The translations under genes and the position numbers were made by a program. This document shows positions 8,900 to 18,224 of a stretch of DNA of 45,425 nucleotides, in pieces (within the stretch, counting starts at the first letter, position 1; every line of letters begins with the position of its first letter). Source of the DNA: RGIG250 sp964540025 (lineage in GTDB: Bacteria > Bacillota > Negativicutes > Selenomonadales > Selenomonadaceae); contig CAZIKQ010000010.1 of assembly GCA_964540025.1 (NCBI GenBank), forward strand, positions 1-45,425, in the 5' to 3' direction. The notes beneath the pieces were generated by a model. It was not told the DNA's origin. It did not search any database and worked only from the letters and a program-made list of their open reading frames with translations.

Positions 8900-9814
8900 A
8901 TGAACATGGTAGTGGTGGGCACGATTTTTGTGGATATAAAGGGATTTCCCGCTGATGTTTACGTTCCGGGGGGAAGAAATGCCGGGCGCATTGAGGAGGT
9001 ACACGGGGGAGTTTCCCGCAATGTGGCGGAGAATATTGCGCGAGCCGGTTTCCATCCCACCTTTCTCAGCCTGGTTGACAACAGCGGTTCTGCTTTGTCG
9101 GTAGTCTCCCGGCTGGAGGCAGAGGGGATCAACACAAAATATATCGGGACGACTCCCGATGGCATGGGTACCTGGCTGGCGATTTTTGATCATACCGGCG
9201 AAGTGGTGGCCAGCCTGTCAAAGCGGCCTGATTACCAGCCGCTGGCGGAAATAATTCAGCGGCACGGGGAAGAAATTTTCAAGGACTGTGACAGCATCCT
9301 TTTGGAGATCGATATAAATAAGGCGGTTGTGGCCGAGACTTTCCGGTTTGCCAAACAGTACGGCAAGAAGGTCTATGCCCTGATTTCCAACATCAACATT
9401 GCCCTGGAGCTGAGGGAATACATCCGGCAATGTGAGTGTTTTGTCTGCAACCAGCAGGAAGCGGGTATCTTCTTTGATAAAAATCTTGATGGGGCAACTC
9501 CGGAGGAAATGGCCCAGTTCCTAGCTGAAAATATAAAATCCGAGGGCATGAAGTCGATGATCGTTACCATGGCCGACAAAGGCGCTGCCTATGCCGAGAG
9601 CAACGGAAATCACGGGGGCTGCGGAGCGGAGAAAGTAGCGGTGGTGGACACCACCGGGGCCGGGGACGCATTTTTCGCCGGGGCGGCCATGGGGCTTACG
9701 GCGGGTAAAACCATGGCGGAGTCCTGCGCCATGGGAGCGAAGATTGCGGCGGCGGTAATCTGTACCACCGAAAACACCTGTCCGCCTTTTTCAAAAGGGG
9801 AACTTGGCCTGTAA
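8900..9814 (+). CDS. PfkB-family carbohydrate/nucleoside kinase
   Basis: A 304-residue ribokinase-fold kinase that transfers ATP phosphate to a sugar or nucleoside hydroxyl. The N-terminal glycine motif is HGGVSRNVAENIARAG (about 35-50). The C-terminal PfkB signature is DTTGAGDAFFAG (250-261), with D256 as catalytic base and an oxyanion hole in GAG. ATG 8900 has GAGGGAG 8 nt upstream; ATG 8906 is an alternative. The substrate cannot be read from the sequence: ribokinase, pseudouridine kinase and adenosine kinase relatives share these motifs. It lies after a terminator and 93 nt before pcrA, with no convincing own promoter. The C-terminus, after about residue 285, is short and polar and looks variable. 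Confidence 0.88.
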   Translation: MNMVVVGTIFVDIKGFPADVYVPGGRNAGRIEEVHGGVSRNVAENIARAGFHPTFLSLVDNSGSALSVVSRLEAEGINTKYIGTTPDGMGTWLAIFDHTGEVVASLSKRPDYQPLAEIIQRHGEEIFKDCDSILLEIDINKAVVAETFRFAKQYGKKVYALISNINIALELREYIRQCECFVCNQQEAGIFFDKNLDGATPEEMAQFLAENIKSEGMKSMIVTMADKGAAYAESNGNHGGCGAEKVAVVDTTGAGDAFFAGAAMGLTAGKTMAESCAMGAKIAAAVICTTENTCPPFSKGELGL

Positions 9815-9907
9815 AAGCCTCTTTGGTAAAGCTGAAAAAACTTGGAGTAAATCGCTAAAGTTGCGGCAGGCACAGCTGCTGTCGAGGATACAGTGTAAGG
9901 ATATATT

Positions 9908-12340
9908 ATGGATAGCATTGAGCAGATTGTCCGGGGATTAAACCCCAGACAGCGGGAAGCAGTGGAATGCCTGGAGGGGCCGCTGCTGATCATGGCCGGC
10001 GCCGGCAGTGGAAAGACGAAGGTGCTGGTGTCGCGGATCGCCAATCTTTTGGCCCACGGAGTTCCCCCCTACCGGATTTTGGCCATCACCTTTACCAACA
10101 AGGCGGCTACGGAAATGAAGGAGCGCACGGAAAAGCTCATTGGGCCAATGGCCAAAAATGTCTGGCTGGGAACCTTTCATTCCTTTTGCGCCAGACTGCT
10201 GCGGTTTGAGGCGGATAACCTTACCGGGTATCAGCGGAATTTCGTCATCTACGACGAGTCTGACGCAGCGACCCTTATCAAGCAGTGCCTGAAGGAAATG
10301 AATCTTGATGATAAACAATACCGCCCCCGAGATGTAAAGAGCGCTATTTCCGGAGCAAAGAACCGATTGATGAGCCCCGGAGCCATGGGGGATGCGGCGG
10401 TAAACTTTCATCAGAAAAAAATATCCGAGGTGTACGAGCTCTATCAGGAGAAGCTGAAGAAGAACAACGCTATGGACTTCGATGATCTGCTGATGGTTAC
10501 CGTTGACCTTCTGAAGAATAATAAGGAGGTGCGGGAGCGGTATCAGGAACGGTACCAGTACATTTTGATCGACGAGTATCAGGATACAAACGGGGCCCAG
10601 TACAGGATAACCAGAAGTCTGGTGGGCCCCGCCCACAACATCTGTGTCGTCGGCGATTCGGATCAGTCAATATACGGCTGGCGCGGGGCGGATATGCAGA
10701 ATATCCTTGGCTTTGAAAAGGATTACCGGGAGGCAAAAGTTATCCTGCTGGAGCAGAACTACCGCTCCACCAAAACCATTCTGGAGGCGGCCAACGCTGT
10801 CATTGCCAATAACGAAACGAGAAAGCCCAAAAAGCTGTGGACGGAAAATACCGGGGGAGAAAAGATTACCGCCTATAAGGCGTTGGATGAGCGGGATGAG
10901 GCGAACTTTATAACCCGTGAGGTAACGAGACAGCATTCCCTGTTCCGGGTCCCCTACGGGGATATGGCGGTGCTTTATCGGACCAACGCTCAGTCCCGGG
11001 TAATTGAAGAAGGCTTCCTGAAGGCGGGGATTGCCTACGCCATGGTGGGGGGACTGCGGTTCTACGACCGGAAGGAGATAAAGGATCTCCTGGCGTATCT
11101 CAGGGTGATTTTCAATCCGGCAGATGACGTAAGCCTCCGGCGGATAATCAACGTGCCCCGGCGGGGCATTGGGGAAACCACCATGGGCAAAGTGGCGGAC
11201 TACGCCCTGAACGAAAGGCTTACCCTGTTTGACGTTATCAGCAGCGATGAGCTTTTGGCGGAAGCGGGTGTATCCAGCAAGGCGAGAAAGACTTTTGATG
11301 AGTTTTCCGGTAAGGTATTTGACCTTATCGGATCCGTGAACGAGCTGCCCCTTTCGGAGTTTATTCAGGAGGTCCTCGATTCCTCCGGCTATATTCAGGA
11401 GCTTGAAAAGGATGAATCCGTGGAAAGCGAGTCCCGCATAGAGAACCTGAAGGAATTCATATCAGTGGCCAAGGACTACGAGGCCCAGTCGCAGGACACC
11501 GATGAACCGGAGCTGGAGGGATTTCTGAGTCATGTGTCGCTGATCTCGGATCTTGATACGGCCAATATGGAGGAGGACAGGGTCACCCTGATGACCCTTC
11601 ATGCGGCAAAAGGGCTGGAATTTCCGGTGGTCTTTATGGCCGGCATGGAGGAGGGGATATTCCCCCATGCCAATTCCCTGCTGGAGGAGGACAAGCTGGA
11701 GGAAGAGAGGCGGGCCTGCTATGTGGGGATAACCAGGGCCAAGAAAAAGCTTTATCTAACCCATGCCGGACAGAGAATGCTTTTCGGCCGGACCTCCTAC
11801 AATCCTCCCTCAAGGTTTATGGCGGAGATCCCTGACAGCTGTGTGGAGGCCATCAGCGCCAGACGGGTGGGAGCCTTCAACCGCCGTGAGCCCTACGGCG
11901 GCGAACGGTTTGGCCAGAATCTGCCCTCCCGGGGCGGTTATGGACAGTACGCTTACGGCGGTCAGAGCAGTTTCCGTTCCCAGAACCGATCAGGTTCAAT
12001 GACCGGCAGCGCAAGCAATATCCTTGACGCTATGAATCGCAGCGGGAAAACCGAATACCACACGGGCGGGAATCACGGCAGCAACTTCATCAGCAGCGAA
12101 TATGCCGGCCGCCGTCCGGGGACGCCGGGGGTGCCGGAGGTTTCTGCAGCCAGGCCCCTGATCAAGCCTGATGCAGAGAAAATTTGGCGGGCCGGGGATA
12201 AGGCAAAGCATAATCTTTGGGGAACCGGCACGGTCGTCAGCGTCAAGGGCACGGGACAGGAGGCGGAGCTGACAGTTGCCTTCCCTGATGCAGGGGTAAA
12301 GAAGCTGATGGTAAAATACGCGCCGATACAGAAGGTCTGA
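9908..12340 (+). CDS. pcrA: ATP-dependent DNA helicase PcrA (UvrD/Rep family)
   Basis: An 810-residue SF1A 3'-5' DNA helicase used in repair and in clearing RNA polymerase or replication blocks. The Q-motif region LNPRQREAV is followed by Walker A GAGSGKT (31-37, K36), Walker B in IDEYQDTN (D222, E223), motif III GDSDQSIYGWRGA, motif IV QNYRS and motif VI VGITRAKKKLYL. Residues about 655-740 form a glycine/serine/arginine/tyrosine-rich linker of low complexity. This leads to a C-terminal Tudor-like domain (about 755-810, DKAKHNLWGTGTVVSVKG onward) that in PcrA contacts RNA polymerase. AAGGA lies 6 nt before the ATG. It is directly followed by ligA (3-nt gap), a frequent pcrA-ligA pair in Firmicutes. 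Confidence 0.96.
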   Translation: MDSIEQIVRGLNPRQREAVECLEGPLLIMAGAGSGKTKVLVSRIANLLAHGVPPYRILAITFTNKAATEMKERTEKLIGPMAKNVWLGTFHSFCARLLRFEADNLTGYQRNFVIYDESDAATLIKQCLKEMNLDDKQYRPRDVKSAISGAKNRLMSPGAMGDAAVNFHQKKISEVYELYQEKLKKNNAMDFDDLLMVTVDLLKNNKEVRERYQERYQYILIDEYQDTNGAQYRITRSLVGPAHNICVVGDSDQSIYGWRGADMQNILGFEKDYREAKVILLEQNYRSTKTILEAANAVIANNETRKPKKLWTENTGGEKITAYKALDERDEANFITREVTRQHSLFRVPYGDMAVLYRTNAQSRVIEEGFLKAGIAYAMVGGLRFYDRKEIKDLLAYLRVIFNPADDVSLRRIINVPRRGIGETTMGKVADYALNERLTLFDVISSDELLAEAGVSSKARKTFDEFSGKVFDLIGSVNELPLSEFIQEVLDSSGYIQELEKDESVESESRIENLKEFISVAKDYEAQSQDTDEPELEGFLSHVSLISDLDTANMEEDRVTLMTLHAAKGLEFPVVFMAGMEEGIFPHANSLLEEDKLEEERRACYVGITRAKKKLYLTHAGQRMLFGRTSYNPPSRFMAEIPDSCVEAISARRVGAFNRREPYGGERFGQNLPSRGGYGQYAYGGQSSFRSQNRSGSMTGSASNILDAMNRSGKTEYHTGGNHGSNFISSEYAGRRPGTPGVPEVSAARPLIKPDAEKIWRAGDKAKHNLWGTGTVVSVKGTGQEAELTVAFPDAGVKKLMVKYAPIQKV

Positions 12341-12343
12341 ACC

Positions 12344-14389
12344 ATGAAAGCAGTAAATAATATAAGAGAAATAAAGGCGGAGCTTACCGCTCTCCGCAAG
12401 GAAATACGCCATCACAACAACCGATACTACAATCTGGATGACCCGGAAATCAGCGACTATGAATACGACCGGCTGATGCTTCGGTTAAAGGCAATTGAGC
12501 AGGAGTATCCGGAGTTGATAACGGACGACTCTCCCACCCAGAGGGTTGGGGGGGCAGCCAAGCGTGAGGCGGGGGTGCTGGTTGCCCATGATGTTCCCAT
12601 GCTGTCCCTTGAGGATGTTTTTTCCGAGGGCGAGGTCCGGGACTTTGTGGCCCGCATTCAGGGGTATGTGGAAGAGCTGGGTATAAGTGAACCGGAATTT
12701 GTCGTGGAAGAGAAGATCGATGGGCTTTCCCTGGCTCTCCGCTACGAAAATGGCCAGCTGGTTACTGCTGTGACAAGAGGCGATGGAGTTACCATGGGGG
12801 AGGATGTTACAGAAAATGCCCGGGTGATCGGAGATGTGGTGGAGACCCTGAAGGATAAACCAGAGTATTTGGAAATCAGGGGCGAAGTCTACATGACAAG
12901 AGCCGCCTTTGAGCGTACAAACGACCGGCAGGAGCTTTTGGGGCTGAAGCAGTTTGCCAATCCTCGAAATTGCGCCGCCGGAACCTTGCGGCAGCTTGAC
13001 AGCCGCGTTACTAAAGAACGCCATCTGTCATTGTTCATATTTAATCTGCAGGCGGTCAAGGGCAGGGAATTTGCCACTCATACGGACGCTTACGAATTTA
13101 TGAAGGATCAGGGAATTACCGTCATTCACGGTTACAAGGTTTGCCGGACTGCCGACCAGGTATGGGAAGCTATTCAGGCAATAGGCGCGTCCCGTTCTGA
13201 GCTGGCCTATGATATTGACGGCGCCGTGGTCAAACTGAACGATTTGGCAGATCGGGAAACTATCGGCGCTACGGCAAAGGTGCCGCGCTGGGCGGTAGCC
13301 TATAAGTACCCGCCGGAGGAAAAGGAAACTGTCGTCAGGGACATCGAGCTGTCGGTGGGCCGTACCGGCAGAATTGCTCCCACCGCCGTGTTTGACACGA
13401 TTCAGCTTTGCGGAACGAAGGTGAACCGGGCAACCCTCCACAACCAGGATTTCATCGATCAGCTGGACATCCGGATCGGCGATACGGTGCGGGTCTACAA
13501 GTCCGGGGAGATAATACCCAAGATCCGTTCCGTGGTCAGGGAAAAGCGTCCGGCAGTCAGCGTTCCCTTCATCATAGGTGATATCTGCCCGGCCTGCGGC
13601 AGTCGGGTGACCCGTGAACCCGGTACAGCCGATATCCGCTGTACAAACCCCTCCTGTCCGGCCCAGCGGGAACGCCATATCATGTACTTCGGCAGCCGGG
13701 AGGCAATGGACATCAAGGGCGTCGGAGAAAGCGCCGTCGTTGGCCTGGTAAAGGGCGGATACGTGAAGAATATTGCCGATCTTTTCCGGCTAAGCAGACA
13801 TCGCGACCGGCTCATTGAAGAGGGAATACTGGGCAAGGAGAAGGGTACCGATAAAGTGCTGTCGGCCATTGAGAAAGCAAAAGGCAACGAACCATGGAGA
13901 CTGTTGACCGGTCTGGGCATAAACGGCGTCGGCAAGACAACGGCGAAATCTGTAATGAAGCGCTTCAAAGACATACGACGCCTGATGGAGGCCACGAAGG
14001 AAGACCTTTCCCAGGTAAAGGATATCGGCGAGGTGACTGCCGCTGCCATGGCCGAATACTTCCAGCGGACCGAGAGCCGTCAGCTCATAGCTGAACTGGC
14101 GGAGCTGGGGCTGAAGATGGCCGTTGACGAGAAGGAAGCAGCAGGTGATGATGATACCGGACTGCCGCTCAGGGGCCTGATCTTTGTCATTACCGGCAAG
14201 CTGCCTGCCATGTCCAGAGATGAGGCGGCAGAATTCATCGAGGAAAAGGGCGGCAGGGTTTCCGGTTCCGTTTCCAGAAAGACAAACTATCTGCTGGCCG
14301 GGGAAGATGCCGGCAGTAAACTGACCAAAGCACAAGCTCTCGGCGTAAAGATAATCGATGAAAATGAGCTGAGGGCAATGTGCGAATAG
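12344..14389 (+). CDS. ligA: NAD+-dependent DNA ligase
   Basis: A 681-residue LigA that seals nicks in replication and repair using NAD+. Domain Ia and the adenylation domain come first, with the nucleophile K124 in KIDG (124-127). An OB domain follows, then a Cys4 zinc finger (C415, C418, C433, C438), four helix-hairpin-helix repeats (about 450-580) and a C-terminal BRCT domain (about 600-680). The length is typical and all domains are intact. GAAGG at the end of pcrA serves as ribosome-binding site, so the gene is co-transcribed and probably coupled with pcrA. Confidence 0.97.
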   Translation: MKAVNNIREIKAELTALRKEIRHHNNRYYNLDDPEISDYEYDRLMLRLKAIEQEYPELITDDSPTQRVGGAAKREAGVLVAHDVPMLSLEDVFSEGEVRDFVARIQGYVEELGISEPEFVVEEKIDGLSLALRYENGQLVTAVTRGDGVTMGEDVTENARVIGDVVETLKDKPEYLEIRGEVYMTRAAFERTNDRQELLGLKQFANPRNCAAGTLRQLDSRVTKERHLSLFIFNLQAVKGREFATHTDAYEFMKDQGITVIHGYKVCRTADQVWEAIQAIGASRSELAYDIDGAVVKLNDLADRETIGATAKVPRWAVAYKYPPEEKETVVRDIELSVGRTGRIAPTAVFDTIQLCGTKVNRATLHNQDFIDQLDIRIGDTVRVYKSGEIIPKIRSVVREKRPAVSVPFIIGDICPACGSRVTREPGTADIRCTNPSCPAQRERHIMYFGSREAMDIKGVGESAVVGLVKGGYVKNIADLFRLSRHRDRLIEEGILGKEKGTDKVLSAIEKAKGNEPWRLLTGLGINGVGKTTAKSVMKRFKDIRRLMEATKEDLSQVKDIGEVTAAAMAEYFQRTESRQLIAELAELGLKMAVDEKEAAGDDDTGLPLRGLIFVITGKLPAMSRDEAAEFIEEKGGRVSGSVSRKTNYLLAGEDAGSKLTKAQALGVKIIDENELRAMCE

Positions 14390-14411
14390 GCTGCGAATAA
14401 CGGCATATGGG

Positions 14412-14456
14412 ACAGCTGGTTTATTCTTGTGGGTAAATCAGCTGTTATTTTTATTT
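14412..14456 (+). terminator. Terminator after pcrA-ligA
   Basis: A 12-bp stem (14412-14423 with 14434-14445, one G-U) with a 10-nt loop is followed by TATTTTTATTT. Confidence 0.87.
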
Positions 14457-14471
14457 GCCGCCGTAAAAGAC

Positions 14472-14500
14472 TTGAAAATTTCCCGAATCAGGGGCATAAT
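14472..14500 (+). promoter_or_regulatory. Promoter of the membrane-anchored hypothetical gene
   Basis: TTGAAA (14472-14477), a 17-bp spacer and CATAAT (14495-14500). Confidence 0.6.
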
Positions 14501-14559
14501 TACGGATTAGAGTGCTGGAATTTTTGATAATTTCTATTTGAACATGGAGGTTGAAAATC

Positions 14560-15612
14560 ATGATAAGGCTGTCATCGGCCACAAAAATGAAACTGGCGGC
14601 TGTCTTTGTAGTGATTATGGCTGTTGCGGCGGCGGGAGTTTACTGGTATTTTGGTTACCATATTAAGACGGCCGACTACGCCATGAAGAAGATTGAGTCC
14701 TCCCTGAAGGCGCATGATGTCAGTGAATTCCAGTATTATTACGATAAGGAATCATTTATTGACAAGGTCACCGATGATGTGTCGGCAGGGATGCTTGACG
14801 ATGGCAACTCCCTTAAAGGCGACATGAAAAAATCCGTCCTGGAGTTTGTGAAGGTTTTCCGTTCTCCTCTGAAGCAAAGCGTGGATGGGATAATAAACCG
14901 GTTTGTCCGGACGGGCAGCTTCGCCGGAGATGACGCAAAGGACAATATCAGCATTGATTCGGCGGTACTGATTCGCAGACTTGGTCTTGATACCGTTGAA
15001 TACAGGGGGATAAAATCCGTAGTTGACCGGGAGGAAAATGGCGAGAAATATGCCGTCGCCAAGGTGGATATTTATCAGCAGGCCGTGGAAACTGAGTTCC
15101 AGCTGGAGCTGAAGCTGGTTCCTGATAAGGAGGGGACTTACCGTCTCACCTCTATTGAAAACCTGGCGGATTTTCTTTCCCTGATGGCGGCGAAGCGCCA
15201 CGAGAAAATTGATTCATATCTGAAGAAAATCGATACCCTCAATGAAGCCCATGATAAAAAAATCGTCGACATTGAGCGGCAAATATCCCAGACTCTGGCT
15301 TCGGGCAATCTCAGTGTACCGGCTACCCGGGAAAAGCTTCGCCTTTTGGTGGAAGATGATTTGTTGAAGGACTGGCAGGTGCGCCTGGCGGCCCTTGAAG
15401 CTATAAGCGCTCCAGATGAGGTACATACCCTGCACAATCTTTATTTAAGAATTGCCAGGGAGAATATAGCCTACGCCAAAGCATATGGGGAGTGGCTGGT
15501 GGACAAGAAGGGCGAGACCATCAGCGCCGCGCTGAACAGTCAGAAGGAAGCAAAGACTCTGGCTGGTGAAGCGGCAAAAATCAGAAGGCAGATTAAGAAT
15601 AACAACGACTAG
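14560..15612 (+). CDS. Hypothetical membrane-anchored extracytoplasmic protein
   Basis: I do not recognise this protein firmly. It has 350 residues when started at ATG 14560, which is 9 nt after GGAGG; the TTG at 14551 directly abuts that site and is unlikely. A single N-terminal transmembrane segment (about 11-31) would leave the rest outside the cytoplasm. The next part (ADYAMKKIESSLKAHDVSEFQYYYD) resembles in style the DUF2939-type region, which often follows such an anchor, but this is only an impression. Residues about 70-210 look alpha/beta, and the C-terminal third is charged and helical, possibly coiled coil. No cysteine, lipobox or catalytic motif is evident. It stands alone between the ligA terminator and maf. 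Confidence 0.75.
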   Translation: MIRLSSATKMKLAAVFVVIMAVAAAGVYWYFGYHIKTADYAMKKIESSLKAHDVSEFQYYYDKESFIDKVTDDVSAGMLDDGNSLKGDMKKSVLEFVKVFRSPLKQSVDGIINRFVRTGSFAGDDAKDNISIDSAVLIRRLGLDTVEYRGIKSVVDREENGEKYAVAKVDIYQQAVETEFQLELKLVPDKEGTYRLTSIENLADFLSLMAAKRHEKIDSYLKKIDTLNEAHDKKIVDIERQISQTLASGNLSVPATREKLRLLVEDDLLKDWQVRLAALEAISAPDEVHTLHNLYLRIARENIAYAKAYGEWLVDKKGETISAALNSQKEAKTLAGEAAKIRRQIKNNND

Positions 15613-15631
15613 AAGACATCGCCCGCTTTAA

Positions 15632-15660
15632 TTGGCGTTTAACGGTGTTGCTTTCATAAT
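15632..15660 (+). promoter_or_regulatory. Possible promoter upstream of maf
   Basis: TTGGCG (15632-15637), a 17-bp spacer and CATAAT (15655-15660). No hairpin terminator is evident after the preceding gene, so read-through is also possible. An imperfect repeat, GGCGTTyAACGGT, occurs at 15634-15646 and 15702-15714. Confidence 0.4.
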
Positions 15661-15759
15661 GCAGTTTTTCAGGAAAATTCCACAGGAATTTGCTTCATAT
15701 AGGCGTTCAACGGTCAAAGGCCGTTATGATTGGGATTGAACCAGTAAGAGGTCTGTGTA

Positions 15760-16377
15760 ATGATAATACTGGCATCCTCCTCTCCGCGGCGAACCGAGCT
15801 GCTTACGGCCGCCGGTATCGGGCACAGGATAATAACGGAGGATACTTTGGAAACGGTTAGCGGTACACCGGCTGCCATTGTGCGGGAAAATGCCCGTCGA
15901 AAGGCGGGCGCGGTAGCGGAAGCTATCGCCCGGGGCAAATACAACGGCAATGATGATTTGAAGGGACTGCCGGTTCTTGGCGCGGATACAATAGTGGCCT
16001 TGGAACAGAATGGGAAAAGGGGAGCGGTTCGCATTTTCGGCAAGCCGAAAGACGAGACTGAAGCCAGGGAAATGCTGAGGGCATTATCAGGAAAGGTCCA
16101 TTCAGTGTATACCGGTATTTGCTTTCTTAAAGGAGGGCAGGAATTTATAGCTGTAGAAAAGACAAGTGTTCACTTTCTGGCTATTTCCCGGGAGGCCCTG
16201 GACCGGTATATAGCCAGTGGTGAGTGGTCAGGCAAGGCGGGAGCCTATGCAGTTCAGGGACGGGCAATGGCCTTTGTGGACAGGCTGGAAGGGTCAGCCG
16301 CCAATGTGATAGGTCTGCCGGTTCATGCGGTTGTCGCCCTGGCAGAAAAGAATGAGATCGATCTTTATGGGGATTAA
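15760..16377 (+). CDS. maf: Maf-family nucleoside triphosphate pyrophosphatase
   Basis: A 205-residue Maf protein. Characterised Maf enzymes hydrolyse dTTP, UTP and some modified nucleotides to the monophosphate and PPi, and overexpression in Bacillus blocks septation. Seen here are the N-terminal SSSPRRTELL (6-15), the acidic catalytic loop in GADTIVAL, the GKP segment and the C-terminal GAYAVQGRA and VIGLP blocks. AAGAGGT lies 7 nt before the ATG. The 3' end overlaps radC by 11 nt. The maf-radC-mreBCD-minCDE order is a classic Firmicutes arrangement and supports the call. Confidence 0.94.
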   Translation: MIILASSSPRRTELLTAAGIGHRIITEDTLETVSGTPAAIVRENARRKAGAVAEAIARGKYNGNDDLKGLPVLGADTIVALEQNGKRGAVRIFGKPKDETEAREMLRALSGKVHSVYTGICFLKGGQEFIAVEKTSVHFLAISREALDRYIASGEWSGKAGAYAVQGRAMAFVDRLEGSAANVIGLPVHAVVALAEKNEIDLYGD

Positions 16378-17062
16378 GATATCCGATATGCCGGTGCAGG
16401 AGATGCCCCGGGAGAAACTGATCCGAAAAGGACCGGAAGGTCTGACGGATGCGGAGCTTCTGGCCATCCTGCTGGGCTCCGGTACCAGCAGATACTCGGT
16501 GCCGGAGCTGGCCCAGATTATCATAAATGAGCAGGGGGCTGATGGATTGACCGGTCTGGCCAGAATGGGCTTTGGAGAGCTTAAGAAGCTCCATGGCCTG
16601 GGCGAGGCCAAGGCCACCAAGCTGCTGGCGGCGCTGGAGCTGGGCAAGCGCTCAATCCGTCCCGCAAATCTTCCGGTAAAGGTTCAATCCCCGGCAGACG
16701 CGGTTGGCTGTTTTCAGCAGCGGTTTGTTGAGCTGGACCTGACGGTGGAGAATTTTCTGGTGCTGTCCCTTGATTCTCAGCTTCATCCCCTGAGCTGCAA
16801 ACGTATCAGCCATGGCACCGTGAATATGACCATAGCCCATCCCCGGGAAGTGATGAGAGAGGTTATCAGGGCGGCAGCGTCCTCTTTTCTGGTGGCCCAC
16901 AACCATCCCTCGGGAGACGTGAAGCCAAGCAGTGATGACCTTTTATTGACAAAAAGACTGACCGAGGCTGGGAGAATAATGATGATTCCCCTGACGGATC
17001 ACATAATAGTTGCCGGAGAAAAGTATTTATCACTGCGGGATGAGGGAATGATTAAGAGTTAA
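16367..17062 (+). CDS. radC: RadC family JAB/MPN-domain protein
   Basis: A 231-residue RadC-like protein. A helix-hairpin-helix region (about 15-80) precedes an MPN/JAMM domain with the metal motif H178-x-H180-x10-D191 in HNHPSGDVKPSSDD. The name comes from a historic E. coli repair mutant; the molecular role is still unclear. The chosen ATG at 16367 gives an N-terminus (SDMPVQEMPREKL) that fits the family. The open frame extends to 16325 inside maf, but those extra residues are not family-like. No strong ribosome-binding site is visible, so translation may be coupled to maf. Confidence 0.9.
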   Translation: MGIKISDMPVQEMPREKLIRKGPEGLTDAELLAILLGSGTSRYSVPELAQIIINEQGADGLTGLARMGFGELKKLHGLGEAKATKLLAALELGKRSIRPANLPVKVQSPADAVGCFQQRFVELDLTVENFLVLSLDSQLHPLSCKRISHGTVNMTIAHPREVMREVIRAAASSFLVAHNHPSGDVKPSSDDLLLTKRLTEAGRIMMIPLTDHIIVAGEKYLSLRDEGMIKS

Positions 17063-17095
17063 AAAGAAGCCTGCGCGGTTAAAATTGATTTATCA

Positions 17096-17124
17096 TTGCG
17101 AAGCAGGGGAAAAAATAGTAAACT
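17096..17124 (+). promoter_or_regulatory. Promoter of mreB
   Basis: TTGCGA (17096-17101), a 17-bp spacer and TAAACT (17119-17124). A second -10-like TAAAAT at 17131-17136 preceded by TGG could be an extended -10 alternative. Confidence 0.55.
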
Positions 17125-17163
17125 GTATGGTAAAATTTTTAGAATCGGAAGGAGTACACTGAA

Positions 17164-18204
17164 ATGTGGAGTCTGTTTGACGCACTTTCTCATGATATGG
17201 GTATAGATTTGGGCACGGCGAATACGCTGGTTCATGTGAAGGGAAAGGGGATTGTTCTCAGGGAACCCTCCGTTGTTGCTATTAAAAGTGAAAATGGGGA
17301 GGTGCTGGCCGTAGGAGAAGAGGCCAAGCGGATGATCGGCCGAACTCCCGGCAGCATTCGGGCAATCCGTCCCATGAAGGACGGAGTCATTGCCGATTTT
17401 GATGTCACTCAGGCAATGCTCAAGTACTTCATTCGCAAGGCGATGAATACCCGCTCTTTTATTCGCCCCCGGGTTGTTGTGGGCGTTCCCTCCGGCGTTA
17501 CCGAGGTGGAAAAGCGGGCCGTTATCGATGCGGCACAGCAGGCCGGCGCCCGCGAGGCTTATCTCATTGAGGAGCCGATGGCTGCGGCCATCGGTGCCGG
17601 CCTTCCGGTGGAGGACGCTACCGGAAGCATGGTTGTAGATATCGGCGGAGGCACTACGGAAATCGCGGTTATTTCCCTGGGGGGCATTGTCACCAGCCGG
17701 TCTATCCGCATTGGCGGGGATGAGCTTGACTCCTCCATCGTGCAGTACATAAAGCGGAAGTATAATCTGATGATTGGCGACCGCACCGCAGAGGAAATAA
17801 AGGTTACAATCGGGGCGGCCATAGTGGATCCCAACAATGACAAGACCATGGATATCAGGGGCCGTGATTTGGTAACCGGTTTGCCGAAGAACCTTACAAT
17901 CCATGCCAGCGAGGTTCGAGAGGCTCTTGATGAGCCAATTTATAAGATTATTGACGCAGTCAAGGGGACCTTGGAGAAAACGCCGCCTGAACTGGCCGCC
18001 GATGTCATGGATCATGGCATAATGATGACCGGCGGCGGTGCCCTTTTGACAAATTTTGACCGTCTCCTGAGCCATGAGACCGGTATGCCGGTTTTGGTAT
18101 CGGAGGATGCTCTTTCCTGCGTGGGACAGGGTACAGGCCGTGCATTGGAGAATATTGATCTCCTGAAGCGGGTTGTCATGACGGCAAAGAAAATTCGTCA
18201 GTAA
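17164..18204 (+). CDS. mreB: Rod-shape-determining actin homologue MreB
   Basis: A 346-residue bacterial actin that forms membrane-bound filaments and directs lateral wall synthesis with MreC, MreD, PBP2 and RodA. Actin-fold nucleotide-binding loops are seen: phosphate-1 DMGIDLGTANTLVH near the N-terminus, phosphate-2 VVDIGGGTTEIAV (about 158-170) and the adenosine loop MMTGGGALL (about 281-289). A short amphipathic start (MWSLFDALS) could help membrane binding. AAGGAG lies 9 nt before the ATG. The gene opens the mre cluster with its own promoter, and 167 nt of structured non-coding sequence separate it from mreC. Confidence 0.97.
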   Translation: MWSLFDALSHDMGIDLGTANTLVHVKGKGIVLREPSVVAIKSENGEVLAVGEEAKRMIGRTPGSIRAIRPMKDGVIADFDVTQAMLKYFIRKAMNTRSFIRPRVVVGVPSGVTEVEKRAVIDAAQQAGAREAYLIEEPMAAAIGAGLPVEDATGSMVVDIGGGTTEIAVISLGGIVTSRSIRIGGDELDSSIVQYIKRKYNLMIGDRTAEEIKVTIGAAIVDPNNDKTMDIRGRDLVTGLPKNLTIHASEVREALDEPIYKIIDAVKGTLEKTPPELAADVMDHGIMMTGGGALLTNFDRLLSHETGMPVLVSEDALSCVGQGTGRALENIDLLKRVVMTAKKIRQ

Positions 18205-18224
18205 TAGCGACTAAAAGATGTCCT

